DNA of 64,000 bases from Flavivirga abyssicola (GTDB taxonomy: Bacteria > Bacteroidota > Bacteroidia > Flavobacteriales > Flavobacteriaceae). Each line of letters begins with the position of its first letter. Within the stretch, counting starts at the first letter, position 1. The translations under genes and the position numbers were made by a program. The DNA lies in the NCBI RefSeq assembly GCF_030540775.2, contig NZ_CP141266.1, positions 2,777,001 through 2,841,000 of the forward strand. The letters are read 5' to 3'. Shown here piece by piece: positions 36,830-45,915 of this stretch. A model generated the notes under the pieces. The model saw nothing but the letters and a program-made list of their open reading frames with translations, had not been told where the DNA came from and made no database searches.

Positions 36830-37195
36830 ATGGGAAATTATAAGTTATCTTTTGGTACTATTTTTATCATAAGAAACAATTTAGCAGAAATAATTGCAAA
36901 TGAGGGGATTTTAATGGACGAAATAAAAGTTGTTGAACTTCACGATTTTTTATTAAATAATTTAGAAGCTCCGTTTTCACTATTAGTCAATAAAAAACAC
37001 TCCTATAGCTATACATTTCAAGCCCAAAGAAAGATTGCGCATTTAAAAGGAATAAAAGCATTAGCAATCGTTATTGGTACTAGTGGTGCATTAATGTCTA
37101 CTAAAACATTATTAAGTATTAATGGAAATACCGATAAGAATGTTAAGTTGTTTCAAGATAGGGAAGAAGCTTTAATGTGGATTAATGAAAATTAA
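36830..37195 (+). CDS. Small SpoIIAA/STAS-like protein candidate
   Basis: A 121-residue protein from the ATG at 36830 (MGNYKLSFGT); a longer frame begins 16 codons upstream with an unlikely MKFFCIFINLSKMIF extension. It has alternating short strands and helices (FGTIFIIRNNLAEIIANEGI, IKALAIVIGTSGALMSTKTL, LFQDREEALMWINEN), and the last element resembles the end of SpoIIAA-like proteins of Flavobacteriia. It lies just before the SulP gene, whose product has its own STAS domain. Fold call tentative. Confidence 0.5.
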   Translation: MGNYKLSFGTIFIIRNNLAEIIANEGILMDEIKVVELHDFLLNNLEAPFSLLVNKKHSYSYTFQAQRKIAHLKGIKALAIVIGTSGALMSTKTLLSINGNTDKNVKLFQDREEALMWINEN

Positions 37196-37262
37196 TTTAT
37201 TGACTTACAGTATTTTATGTGGTATTTTTATCGTTATTCTCTATCAAAATAAAGATTACTCA

Positions 37263-37292
37263 TTGCTTCTCTGTATTTTAAGTGTAAATTTG
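37263..37292 (+). promoter_or_regulatory. Full Bacteroidota promoter of sulP
   Basis: TTG (37263-37265), 19 bases, then TAAATTTG (37285-37292); start codon follows 19 bases later. Confidence 0.75.
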
Positions 37293-37311
37293 CACCTTGA
37301 AAAAATAAACC

Positions 37312-38925
37312 ATGACAGAATTTATTAGAAAGCGTACAGCGAATGCTAAAAACGATATTTTAAGTGGAATAACAGTAGCTTTAGCTTTAGTACCGGAAGC
37401 TGTAGCTTTTGCTTTTGTAGCTGGAGTAGACCCATTAGTTGGTTTATATGCTGCTTTTATGATAGGTTTAATTACGGCTATTTTTGGTGGTCGCCCAGGT
37501 ATGATTAGTGGCGCGACAGGGGCTTTGGCCGTGGTCATGGTAAGTTTAGTTGCAGAAGGAAATGCTTTTGGGACAGAAGGAGAAAACCTTGGTCTGTATT
37601 ACTTATTTGCTACGGTTATTTTAATGGGATTTATACAAATGCTTGCAGGTATTTTAAAACTTGGAAAATTTGTAAGATTGATTCCTCATCCAGTTATGAT
37701 GGGATTTGTTAATGGATTAGCTATCGTGATTTTTTTAGCACAACTAAAAATGTTCAAGGATGTTAATGGTGATTGGTTTAGCGGATCACAAATGTGGACT
37801 ATGTTAGCTCTTGTCGTTTTAACTATGGGAATTATGTTTGGTTTACCTAAAATAACTAAAAAATTACCAGAAGCCTTAGTTGCTATTTTAGTAGTCTCTG
37901 CTATTGCCATTTTTGGTAATTTCGATGTAGCAACAGTGGGTAGTTTTATTCGCGATGGTGGTGGTGAAGGTTTAAAAGGAGGCTTACCACAATTCCAAAC
38001 AGAGATCTTTAGTAAAGTGCCATTTAATTGGCAAACGATAAGATTTATTGGGCCTTATGCTTTGATATTAGCGGCTATTGGTTTAATCGAATCTTTAATG
38101 ACATTAAACCTTGTTGACGAATTAACAGATACGCGAGGAAATACTAATAGAGAATGTATGGCGCAAGGAGGCGCAAATATTATTACTGGATTATTTGGTG
38201 GTATGGGAGGTTGTGCTATGATTGGGCAATCACTTATTAATATAAAAGGAGGTGGACGTGGTAGATTGTCCGGTATTGTTGCAGCACTAGCTTTATTAGC
38301 TTTTATTCTATTTGCATCTGGTCTTATAGAACAAGTACCAATTGCTGCTTTAGTAGGCGTTATGTTTATGGTGGTAATAGGTACATTTGCTTGGAGTAGT
38401 TTTAGGATTTTAAATAAAATTCCGGTGACAGATGTTATTGTTTTAATAGCGGTATCTTCATTGACAGTTATTTTTGATTTAGCAGTTGCAGTAATAGCTG
38501 GTGTTATTATAAGCGCTTTAGTATTTTCTTGGGAAAATGCGAAACGTATTAGAGCCAGAAAACGTATGCGTGAGGACGGTACTAAAATATACGAAATTTG
38601 GGGACCTTTGTTTTTTGGATCTATAATCGCTTTTAATGAAAAATTTGATGTAAAAAATGATCCACAACAAGTAGAGGTAGATTTTGTAGAGTCTAGGATA
38701 AGTGATCATTCTGCTATAGAAGCTATTTTTAATTTAGTTAATAAGTACGAAGCAGAAGGGAAAACGATAAAGCTAAAACACTTAAGTGAAGATTGTAAAA
38801 TCTTATTATATAAATCTAGTCCAAAATTTAGAGAAGTTATAGTAGAAGATATTGACGATCCGCGTTATCATTTAGCCGAAAACCCTGAGGCATTCACCAA
38901 AGGGCTTTCAGAGTATAAGTTGTAG
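37312..38925 (+). CDS. SulP family anion permease with STAS domain
   Basis: A 537-residue inner-membrane transporter of the SLC26/SulP family. The N-terminal ~400 residues contain the gate and core segments, with SGITVALALVPEAVAFAFVAG and FGGRPGMISGATGALAVVMV as the family signature and FGGMGGCAMIGQSLINIKGG in the second repeat. The cytosolic STAS domain spans about 420-530 (IYEIWGPLFFGSIIAFNEKF, SRISDHSAIEAIFNL). Substrate may be sulfate or bicarbonate; nearby genes do not tell. A six-copy heptamer array begins five bases after the stop. Confidence 0.92.
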   Translation: MTEFIRKRTANAKNDILSGITVALALVPEAVAFAFVAGVDPLVGLYAAFMIGLITAIFGGRPGMISGATGALAVVMVSLVAEGNAFGTEGENLGLYYLFATVILMGFIQMLAGILKLGKFVRLIPHPVMMGFVNGLAIVIFLAQLKMFKDVNGDWFSGSQMWTMLALVVLTMGIMFGLPKITKKLPEALVAILVVSAIAIFGNFDVATVGSFIRDGGGEGLKGGLPQFQTEIFSKVPFNWQTIRFIGPYALILAAIGLIESLMTLNLVDELTDTRGNTNRECMAQGGANIITGLFGGMGGCAMIGQSLINIKGGGRGRLSGIVAALALLAFILFASGLIEQVPIAALVGVMFMVVIGTFAWSSFRILNKIPVTDVIVLIAVSSLTVIFDLAVAVIAGVIISALVFSWENAKRIRARKRMREDGTKIYEIWGPLFFGSIIAFNEKFDVKNDPQQVEVDFVESRISDHSAIEAIFNLVNKYEAEGKTIKLKHLSEDCKILLYKSSPKFREVIVEDIDDPRYHLAENPEAFTKGLSEYKL

Positions 38926-38930
38926 TATTG

Positions 38931-38972
38931 TTAGGAGTTAGGAGTTAGGAGTTAGGAGTTAGGAGTTAGGAG
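38931..38972. repeat. Tandem TTAGGAG array, 6 copies, after the sulP stop
   Basis: Six perfect copies of TTAGGAG, starting five bases after the sulP TAG and ending in TTTTT. The same heptamer, in the same orientation relative to transcription, occurs twelve times after trpE. Each unit carries a Shine-Dalgarno-like AGGAG. Confidence 0.97.
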
Positions 38973-38979
38973 TTTTTCA

Positions 38980-39426
38980 CTATCTCATAGGTCTTTTTAA
39001 TTGTTCTTTTACACGATCAAAAGACTTTTTACTGGCACGCTCCCATCTGTAAATTTTATATTTTTTCCCTTTACTAGCTTCAAGTTTAGCGTCTTTTTCG
39101 CGCTTGTCTTTTACCCAATCGAATCTTTTTTTAATAATAGTTGTTCCTAATTTATCATCAGAACCAATACTTTCAAGCGCATTTAAGGCTGCAATAGATA
39201 CATTATGCACATTGTCATTAATAGTTCTCAAAAGTATTGGAATTGAAGATGCGTAACCTGTTTTACCAAGAGCTTCAGCTGCTAATTTTCTAGTTTTGTA
39301 ATTACCATGTTCTAGTACATACTCTATTCTTTTAACCTTTTTTGTCGATATCCATGTTTGAATATCTCTTTCAGAAGGCTGAAAAAGTTTTAACTTAATA
39401 AGTATGTATTTAATTCCTTGTAGCAT
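38980..39426 (-). CDS. HEAT-repeat protein
   Basis: A 148-residue helical-repeat protein. Residues 30-100 hold two HEAT-like repeats (YKTRKLAAEALGKTGYASSI and VHNVSIAALNALESIG). The C-terminal third is strongly basic and charged (KDKREKDAKLEASKGKKYKI, ERASKKSFDRVKEQLKR), which could bind nucleic acid or acidic protein. No catalytic motif. It is monocistronic. Partner unknown. Confidence 0.8.
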   Translation of the reverse strand: MLQGIKYILIKLKLFQPSERDIQTWISTKKVKRIEYVLEHGNYKTRKLAAEALGKTGYASSIPILLRTINDNVHNVSIAALNALESIGSDDKLGTTIIKKRFDWVKDKREKDAKLEASKGKKYKIYRWERASKKSFDRVKEQLKRPMR

Positions 39427-39601
39427 GAATTGTTAGAAGTCATTGTTTACTTATTAGTATAGAATAACTAAAATTTGTTACTAAAAAACGACTACATTAG
39501 TCTTTTACGTATTATAGAAATTAATCGCTGCTAAATAATAAAAATGACAAATAAAGGAATAAAATGATGATTTAAGGGAAAATAAAAATGAGCTCAATCA
39601 A

Positions 39602-40072
39602 CTATAAGATTCTAGACTGACCATTTAAGAACTTCCATCCACCTTTACGTTTAATTAATGTTCCAGATTCAATTATTTTAAACGTTACAGGATTAAGGTC
39701 TTTATCAACTTGCACACATTTTATAATGCCTGAATAGTTTGCTATTTCATTTGTTAAGGGAACTATTTTTATACTTTCCCAAGTGAACTCAATAAAATTT
39801 ACAACTTTAGAATTTTCAATTAGTATGTTTTTTATAGCATCATAGTCTAAAGTCTCTTTGTATCCAGGTGGGACCCAGAAAAAATCTGAAGAATCATCTA
39901 AATATTTAAACTCACTTTCTAAACCATTTTCAGTAATGTCTTTATGAAAGCTGTCAAACATTTGCTTAATTTCGAGAGAGATAGTGGCTTTGTTCTCATC
40001 ATTTAAGTTTTTTTGACTGTAGCTATTGAAAATAACTATAATAAATAAACTAGCTGTCCAGATTAGTTTCAT
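39602..40072 (-). CDS. Exported NTF2-like (DUF4440/SnoaL type) protein
   Basis: A 156-residue protein with a signal peptide (residues 1-19, ending NSYSQ). The mature part has a cone-shaped NTF2-like pattern: a first helix EIKQMFDSFHKDITENGLES, then strands FFWVPPGYKETLDYDAIKN and IIESGTLIKRKGGWKFLNG. The last block, ending in a Trp-Lys strand, is typical of DUF4440/SnoaL-like proteins. No enzymatic residue can be fixed. It overlaps coaD by four bases (ATGA). Confidence 0.65.
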   Translation of the reverse strand: MKLIWTASLFIIVIFNSYSQKNLNDENKATISLEIKQMFDSFHKDITENGLESEFKYLDDSSDFFWVPPGYKETLDYDAIKNILIENSKVVNFIEFTWESIKIVPLTNEIANYSGIIKCVQVDKDLNPVTFKIIESGTLIKRKGGWKFLNGQSRIL

Positions 40073-40524
40073 TTAATTCTTACGCTTTTAGGTACAAGTT
40101 TTGTATAATCTCCATTATTTCTTATAACGTCTCTAACAATAGAAGAAGCTATATAGGATGTATCTGCCGATGTTAAAAGGAATACAGTTTCAATAGGTGC
40201 TAAGTCACGGTTAGTATGAGCTATTGCCTTTTCAAATTCAAAATCTGCTGGATTACGAAGTCCACGTAAAATAAATTCTACATTAATTTCTTTACAAAAA
40301 TCTACTGTTAACCCCTTATAGGTAACCACTTTGATTTTTGGTTCATCAGCAAAAGTCTCTTCAATAAATTTTTTGCGTTCCTCTAATGAGAACATATATT
40401 TTTTATCAGCATTGATGCCTATGGCCACAATCACTTCGTCAAAAAGAGTCACACCACGTTTTATAATATCATAATGTCCCAATGTGATAGGATCAAAAGA
40501 TCCAGGGAATATGGCTCGTTTCAT
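40069..40524 (-). CDS. coaD: Phosphopantetheine adenylyltransferase
   Basis: A 151-residue enzyme of coenzyme A synthesis (4'-phosphopantetheine plus ATP to dephospho-CoA). IFPGSFDPITLGHYDIIKRG contains the nucleotidyltransferase (T/H)xGH motif; ILRGLRNPADFEFEKAIAHT and FLLTSADTSYIASSIVRDV are the other conserved blocks. Length normal. Lies downstream of ddl on the same strand, 85 bases apart, and is translationally coupled to the NTF2-like gene by a four-base overlap. Confidence 0.95.
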   Translation of the reverse strand: MKRAIFPGSFDPITLGHYDIIKRGVTLFDEVIVAIGINADKKYMFSLEERKKFIEETFADEPKIKVVTYKGLTVDFCKEINVEFILRGLRNPADFEFEKAIAHTNRDLAPIETVFLLTSADTSYIASSIVRDVIRNNGDYTKLVPKSVRIK

Positions 40525-40609
40525 ATTTTTAAAGTTACAAATTTTATTTAATCTTCAAAACTTATTATTTTTTTAATCTAATGAAGTTAAGTCGTCATCT
40601 TTTTGAATG

Positions 40610-41596
40610 TTATGCTTGTTTTAAAGCTTCTTCTATAGCATTGTCAAATAATTCAGCTAACGAAATACCAGCAGCAGCAGCTTGTTGTGGTAAAATGCTT
40701 TCTTTTGTTAGCCCAGGTATTGTATTCATTTCTAGCAAATGAGGTTCACCATCTTTAAAAATAAATTCAGTACGTGAGAAGCCTTTCATTTTTAGGACTT
40801 CATAAACTTCTTTTGCAAGAAAAGTAACTTTGTCTTCTTCCTCTTTACTTAACCTTGCAGGTGTTATCTCCTGAGATTTTCCTAAATACTTGGCTTCATA
40901 ATCAAAAAAATCATTTTCGCTTACAATTTCAGTAATAGGTAATACTTTAGTCTCTCCTTTATAGGTAATAACCCCAACCGAGACTTCGGTACCATCTAAA
41001 AATGATTCAATGATAATTTCGTCATCTTCTTTAAAAGCTATATCTATAGCATTTAATATATCTTCCTTTTTATTTACTTTGCTTATTCCAAAACTACTTC
41101 CTGCTTTATTAGCTTTAACGAAACAAGGTAACCCCACTTTATTAATTATATCATCTTCGTTAATGGTGTCTCCTAGATTTAGATAAAAAGAAGTTGCTGT
41201 TTTAATACCGTAAGGTTTTAAAACACTCAGGCAATCACGTTTGTTAAATGTCAAAGCGGCTTGATACATATCACAACTAGTATGAGGCATATTAAGTAAC
41301 TCGAAATACCCTTGTATAAACCCATCTTCACCAGGAGAACCATGAATAGCATTAAAAACACAATCGAAAGTAATAACACGATTGGCAACCCGAACAGAGA
41401 AATTGTCTTTATTTACAGGGAATTCAGCGTTATTAGCATCTACATAAACCCATTTATCTTTAAAGATATGAATACGATACGTATTATATTTTGTAGTATC
41501 TAATGTTTCGTAAACAACGTTCCCGCTCTTTAAAGAGATTTTATATTCACTTGAAAAGCCACCCATAATAATGGCAATGTTTTTTTTTGTAGGCAT
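40610..41596 (-). CDS. ddl: D-alanine--D-alanine ligase
   Basis: A 328-residue ATP-grasp ligase that makes the D-Ala-D-Ala dipeptide of peptidoglycan. GGFSSEYKISLKSG is the N-terminal substrate block, HGSPGEDGFIQGYFELLNMP follows, LPCFVKANKAGSSFGISKV binds ATP, and EFIFKDGEPHLLEMNTIPGL contains the magnesium ligands (ExN). Divergent from the PASTA gene. The pairing of ddl with the cell-wall-related PASTA protein and coaD is often seen in Bacteroidota. Confidence 0.95.
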   Translation of the reverse strand: MPTKKNIAIIMGGFSSEYKISLKSGNVVYETLDTTKYNTYRIHIFKDKWVYVDANNAEFPVNKDNFSVRVANRVITFDCVFNAIHGSPGEDGFIQGYFELLNMPHTSCDMYQAALTFNKRDCLSVLKPYGIKTATSFYLNLGDTINEDDIINKVGLPCFVKANKAGSSFGISKVNKKEDILNAIDIAFKEDDEIIIESFLDGTEVSVGVITYKGETKVLPITEIVSENDFFDYEAKYLGKSQEITPARLSKEEEDKVTFLAKEVYEVLKMKGFSRTEFIFKDGEPHLLEMNTIPGLTKESILPQQAAAAGISLAELFDNAIEEALKQA

Positions 41597-41744
41597 ATTT
41601 CTTTTATTTCCGCAACAGCGAAAAGCATTTTAATTGTGATTAAATCCGTCTAAAAATAGATAATAAAACGTATCTATTGTAAGATAATATCTGCTAAGCT
41701 AAAATATCATATATATTGCAAAAGAAAAAACAGTTCTGTTTTTA

Positions 41745-41752
41745 TATATTTG
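41745..41752 (+). promoter_or_regulatory. -7 promoter element of the PASTA gene
   Basis: TATATTTG, 20 bases before the ATG at 41773. The nearest upstream TTG (41716-41718) is 26 bases away, slightly beyond the usual range. Confidence 0.5.
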
Positions 41753-41772
41753 CCTTATCGAAAAATTTATAA

Positions 41773-42327
41773 ATGAGTCTATTTAAATTCCTTACCAGTA
41801 AAACATTTTTAAAACAAATTTTATTAGCGCTAGTAGCTGTATTTGTATTATGTTTTATAATGCTTCAATGGTTGAAATCTTCAACAAATCATGGTGATTT
41901 TGAAACGGTTCCAAATTTAACAGGTAAATCTATAAGTGTTGCAAATATTGAATTAAAAGAGAATAATTTGGTGATGCAAATTCAGGACTCAGCAAATTTT
42001 AATCCAGATTACCCTAAGTTTTCGGTTATCGAGCAGGAACCACCAGCAGGAACAAAAGTTAAAGAGAATAGAAAAATATACTTAACCCTGAACCCATCAG
42101 GATACAGAAAAATACAAGTTCCAAACTTAAAAGAACGTACCTTTAGACAGGCGAAACCTATGCTAGAAGCCCTAGGGTTTCATGTAGGTAAAATTACTTA
42201 CGAAAATAATATTGGTAAAGACCTCGTATTAAAGATGAGTTATAAGGGAAAATCTATTAAAGAGGGCGATAAATTGGCAAAAACCTCAAAAATAGATTTA
42301 GTTTTAGGGAATGGCAAACGACCTTGA
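41773..42327 (+). CDS. Membrane-anchored PASTA-domain protein
   Basis: A 184-residue protein with a single membrane segment (about 14-32, KQILLALVAVFVLCFIMLQW) and two PASTA domains outside: about 41-112 (FETVPNLTGKSISVANIELK) and 113-184 (KIQVPNLKERTFRQAKPMLE). PASTA domains bind muropeptides or peptidoglycan and usually sit on Ser/Thr kinases or penicillin-binding proteins; here there is no catalytic domain. It stands next to ddl and overlaps the open frame of rluD, with which it is probably co-transcribed. Confidence 0.9.
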   Translation: MSLFKFLTSKTFLKQILLALVAVFVLCFIMLQWLKSSTNHGDFETVPNLTGKSISVANIELKENNLVMQIQDSANFNPDYPKFSVIEQEPPAGTKVKENRKIYLTLNPSGYRKIQVPNLKERTFRQAKPMLEALGFHVGKITYENNIGKDLVLKMSYKGKSIKEGDKLAKTSKIDLVLGNGKRP

Positions 42328-42362
42328 AATTAAGCGGTCTATTAATATCTAATTTTACTAAA

Positions 42363-43400
42363 ATGGACGATTATACACCGCAATTACCAGACGAAGATAG
42401 TCTTTATGAACATTATGCTTTTACAGTTGATAAAGGGCAAACACCTTTACGTATAGACAAATATTTGATGAATTTTGTTGAAAACGCTACCAGAAACAAA
42501 ATTCAGGCAGCAGCAAAAAACGGAAGCATTTTTGTTAATGATGAAACTGTTAAATCTAGTTATAAAGTAAAACCTTTAGACAACATTAGAGTGTTGTTTA
42601 CGCACCCACCACACGAAAACTTATTAGTTGGAGAAGATATTCCTATTGATGTGATTTATGAAGATGATGAACTTCTAGTTGTTAATAAGCCCGCAGGAAT
42701 GGTAGTGCATCCTGGACATGGTAATTATTCAGGAACACTTATAAATGCCTTAATTTATAGGTTTGATAATTTACCTAATAACTCTAGTGAACGTCCAGGG
42801 TTGGTACATAGAATAGATAAAGATACTAGTGGACTTTTGGTCGTTGCTAAAACTGAAAATGCTATGGCACATTTGTCGTTACAGTTTGCTAAAAAAACCA
42901 GTGAGCGTGAGTACGTCGCTATTGTTTGGGGGAATGTTGAAGAAGATGAAGGGACTATTGAAGGTAACATTGGTCGTCATCCCAAAAACCGATTACAAAA
43001 CACTGTTTTTCTAGGAGATGAAGCCGATAAAGGCAAACCAGCTGTAACCCATTATAAAGTTTTAGAACGTTTAGGATATGTTACTTTAGTATCTTGTAAG
43101 CTAGAAACAGGGCGTACACATCAAATACGTGTGCATATGAAGCATATTGGGCATACGCTTTTTAATGACGAACGCTATGGTGGTGAAAAAATATTAAAAG
43201 GTACCACTTTTACTAAATACAAACAGTTTGTAGAGAATTGTTTTAAAGTATTGCCAAGGCAGGCATTACATGCCAAAACTTTAGGGTTTACACATCCTAA
43301 AACAGGAGAATTCATGCAGTTTGATACCCCAATTCCTGACGATATGCAGCAATGTATTGAAAAATGGAAAACCTATTCAAAACATCAGGAATTAGAGTGA
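42363..43400 (+). CDS. rluD: RluD-family pseudouridine synthase
   Basis: A 345-residue enzyme modifying uridines of 23S rRNA (RluA/RluD branch). An N-terminal S4 domain (TPLRIDKYLMNFVENATRNK) precedes the catalytic domain with LVHRIDKDTSGLLVVAKTE, which holds the catalytic Asp, and GRTHQIRVHMKHIGHTL. I start at ATG 42363 (MDDYTPQLPD); the frame is open 13 codons further to a TTG that overlaps the PASTA stop. The exact target uridines are assumed from the family. Confidence 0.92.
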   Translation: MDDYTPQLPDEDSLYEHYAFTVDKGQTPLRIDKYLMNFVENATRNKIQAAAKNGSIFVNDETVKSSYKVKPLDNIRVLFTHPPHENLLVGEDIPIDVIYEDDELLVVNKPAGMVVHPGHGNYSGTLINALIYRFDNLPNNSSERPGLVHRIDKDTSGLLVVAKTENAMAHLSLQFAKKTSEREYVAIVWGNVEEDEGTIEGNIGRHPKNRLQNTVFLGDEADKGKPAVTHYKVLERLGYVTLVSCKLETGRTHQIRVHMKHIGHTLFNDERYGGEKILKGTTFTKYKQFVENCFKVLPRQALHAKTLGFTHPKTGEFMQFDTPIPDDMQQCIEKWKTYSKHQELE

Positions 43401-43496
43401 TGTTTTACTTTCAAGAATAATTTTTAAAATAAATACATCTTATTCAGATATAAATTTTATCATTTTAAATCGTAAAAATGATATGATTTTCTAGTT

Positions 43497-43504
43497 TATA
43501 TTTG
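43497..43504 (+). promoter_or_regulatory. -7 promoter element just before the VOC gene
   Basis: TATATTTG ends four bases before the ATG at 43509, implying a leaderless mRNA. Confidence 0.5.
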
Positions 43505-43508
43505 AAGT

Positions 43509-44165
43509 ATGAAGATTCAAGAAATTATTCTTTTTACAGCAAACATTCAGGAGCAAAAGCAATTTTATGAAACTGTTTTAGAATTTGAATTAATTTTTGA
43601 TTCTGAAGAAAAAATCTCATTTAAAACAGGAGCAAGTGTTTTGTCTTTTGCGTATGATGAAACAGCTTTTAGTTCATCACATTTTGCTTTCAATATACCT
43701 TCAAACCAAGAACAAGAGGCTTTGCAATGGTTGAAAGAGCGTGTACAAATATTGCCTGATGGTGATGATTTAATTTCAGATTTTAAAGATTGGAATGCTA
43801 AAGCCATTTATTTTTATGATGCCGATAAAAATATTGTAGAGTTTATCGCAAGGAAAAATTTAAATCTTAATAGTTGCAATTCATTTTCCTCCAAAAACAT
43901 TTTATCACTAAGTGAAATAGGAATCGTGGCAACCAATTTAGAAACTGTTTATAATTCAATAAATAGCATTAAAAATATTTCTGTTTTTAGTGGCAATCTG
44001 GCACGTTTTTGTGCTTTAGGAAATGAAGAGGGTTTATTTATTTTAATAAATAAAACTATAAAAAAATGGCACCCTACTCAAGAGGACGCTTTTACTTCAA
44101 ACTTTATTGTTAAAGGCGATTATAACTTTAGTTATGAGAATGGAGAAATAAAAGAATTATTGTAA
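43509..44165 (+). CDS. VOC family protein, two modules
   Basis: A 218-residue protein with two VOC-like modules. The first (about 1-115) opens IQEIILFTANIQEQKQFYET and closes AIYFYDADKNIVEFIARKNL, with the Glu ligand in VEFIAR. The second (about 130-218) is less complete (LSLSEIGIVATNLETVYNSI). No substrate can be inferred. The 25-base spacing to yaaA on the same strand suggests co-transcription. Confidence 0.78.
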   Translation: MKIQEIILFTANIQEQKQFYETVLEFELIFDSEEKISFKTGASVLSFAYDETAFSSSHFAFNIPSNQEQEALQWLKERVQILPDGDDLISDFKDWNAKAIYFYDADKNIVEFIARKNLNLNSCNSFSSKNILSLSEIGIVATNLETVYNSINSIKNISVFSGNLARFCALGNEEGLFILINKTIKKWHPTQEDAFTSNFIVKGDYNFSYENGEIKELL

Positions 44166-44190
44166 TTTAGTTATTTAAAAAATAGTTTTA

Positions 44191-44949
44191 ATGAAATTAG
44201 TACTATCACCAGCCAAATCCCTTAATTTTGAAAGTCAATTACCAACGACAATACATACAGAAGCACAGTTTCTAACTCAGTCTGAGCGCTTAAATAAATT
44301 GCTTAAGAAGAAATCTGCTAAAAGTTTATCAAAACTCATGCGTATTTCTGATGCTTTGGGGCAGTTAAATTATCAACGCAATCAAGATTGGCAATTACCT
44401 TTTTCAGCAGATAATGCACGACCAGCAGTTTATGCTTTTAGTGGTGATGTGTATCGAGGTTTAGATGCTTATAATATTCCTGAAGGCAAAATAGATGTTT
44501 TACAGGATACCATTAGAATTATTTCTGGTTTATATGGGATATTAAAACCAACCGATTTAATTCAACCTTACCGTTTGGAAATGGGAACTAAATTTCCCGT
44601 AGGAAAAAATAAAAACCTTTATGAGTTTTGGAAAAAACAAATTACAAATGCTTTGAACGAAGAATTAGAAGATGGTGAATTATTTTTAAACCTTGCCAGT
44701 AACGAGTATTTTAAAGCTATAGACACTAAAGCATTAAAAGTGCCTGTAATTACAGCTAATTTTAAAGACTTTAAAAACGGTGAATATAAAACCATTATGA
44801 CTTTTGCTAAGCTGGCTCGTGGTTATATGGCGCGTTATGTTATTGATACTAATGCAGAAACTCTTGATGATATCAAAGGTTTTAATTATGAAGGCTATAA
44901 TTTCAGTGAACCTATGTCTACAGAAACCGAGTTAGTTTTTATTAGATGA
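44191..44949 (+). CDS. yaaA: Peroxide stress protein YaaA
   Basis: A 252-residue protein of the YaaA/DUF328 family, which in E. coli limits intracellular iron and DNA damage during peroxide stress. The opening MKLVLSPAKSLNFES, the middle ALYTF-like block RPAVYAFSGDVYRGLDAYNI, ISGLYGILKPTDLIQPYRLE and LYEFWKKQITNALNE are all hallmark segments. The end TETELVFIR is normal. A dispersed palindrome fragment follows the stop. Confidence 0.93.
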   Translation: MKLVLSPAKSLNFESQLPTTIHTEAQFLTQSERLNKLLKKKSAKSLSKLMRISDALGQLNYQRNQDWQLPFSADNARPAVYAFSGDVYRGLDAYNIPEGKIDVLQDTIRIISGLYGILKPTDLIQPYRLEMGTKFPVGKNKNLYEFWKKQITNALNEELEDGELFLNLASNEYFKAIDTKALKVPVITANFKDFKNGEYKTIMTFAKLARGYMARYVIDTNAETLDDIKGFNYEGYNFSEPMSTETELVFIR

Positions 44950-44954
44950 TTCAA

Positions 44955-44982
44955 CGTCATTCCGAAGGAACGACAGAGGAAT
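44955..44982. repeat. Dispersed GTCATT repeat, partial copy
   Basis: CGTCATTCCGAAGGAACGAC then AGAGGAAT resembles one arm of the palindrome family found at 8989, 23382, 48466 and 54902. The second arm is missing. Confidence 0.65.
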
Positions 44983-45017
44983 TTGTCTAATCGTAACCTA
45001 AATTTCACCAATCATAA

Positions 45018-45740
45018 ATGTATTTTTACTTAATAATCGCTCTTCAAGCCTTTTGCTTATATCATCTTTATAAAAACAGAAACCCCTATTATTGGGCCTT
45101 TTTAATATTTTTTATTCCGGTACTAGGCTGTATCATTTATTTAATCACTCAAGTATATAACAAACGAGATGCTGAAAAAATCACAAATGAAATCACCCAT
45201 ATTATAAACCCCACCAAAAAAGTAAGGGATTTAGAAAAACAACTTCAATTTTCTGAATCATATCAAAATAGAGTGAATTTAGCAGATGCCTATTTAGAAA
45301 TAAAAGATTATAATAATGCCATTCCTCATTACCTAGAAGCTTTAGAAGATAGTTCGCAAAGTGACTTTTATGTCACCAAACAATTAATTGAAGCGTATTT
45401 TAATATTGAAGATTGCGAAAGCGTTATTTTATATGTAGAAAAAATAAAAGAACACCCGGAATTTAAAAAATCCAGAACACAGTTTTTATACGGACTCGCT
45501 TTAGAGCGAGTTGGTAAATTAGAAGAAGCGGAAGAACACTTAAAACAAATAGATATTCGCTATTCCTTTTATGATGAGCGTTTAATATATGCTAAGTTTT
45601 TATTAAGCCGAGGTAAAAAAGAACAGGCTAAAGCTGTGTTAGAAGATGTGCATACGGAATCTCAACATATGACTAAGCCTAATAAACGTATTTACAGAGG
45701 AACTATATTAGAAGTAGAAAAGCTTTTAGCTGATTTTTAA
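45018..45740 (+). CDS. Membrane-anchored TPR protein
   Basis: A 240-residue protein. Residues 1-45 carry two short hydrophobic segments with the PLDc_N-like pattern YWAFLIFFIPVLGCIIYLIT. The rest is a run of tetratricopeptide-like repeats (RVNLADAYLEIKDYNNAIPH, KSRTQFLYGLALERVGKLEE, KFLLSRGKKEQAKAVLEDV) that would scaffold partners on the cytosolic face. Partner unknown. Monocistronic by spacing. Confidence 0.82.
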   Translation: MYFYLIIALQAFCLYHLYKNRNPYYWAFLIFFIPVLGCIIYLITQVYNKRDAEKITNEITHIINPTKKVRDLEKQLQFSESYQNRVNLADAYLEIKDYNNAIPHYLEALEDSSQSDFYVTKQLIEAYFNIEDCESVILYVEKIKEHPEFKKSRTQFLYGLALERVGKLEEAEEHLKQIDIRYSFYDERLIYAKFLLSRGKKEQAKAVLEDVHTESQHMTKPNKRIYRGTILEVEKLLADF

Positions 45741-45915
45741 ATCCGAAAGTTTATGAGAGGTAAGAGTTTTATGCCTTTTTAGTATAAATTATGAGTTAAA
45801 AAATAAAGTATATATTTATAGAGATAAAAATCAAAAATCATTAAACAAAATATAAGACGATACATAAATATAATCTCTTAAGTTTTCAATATTTATCCCT
45901 CAAAAAAACGTTCTC

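Noticed and set aside
41725-41743. AAAAACAG / CTGTTTTT hairpin upstream of the PASTA gene
   Set aside because: Short, lies between possible promoter elements and has no gene before it on that strand; not called as a terminator.
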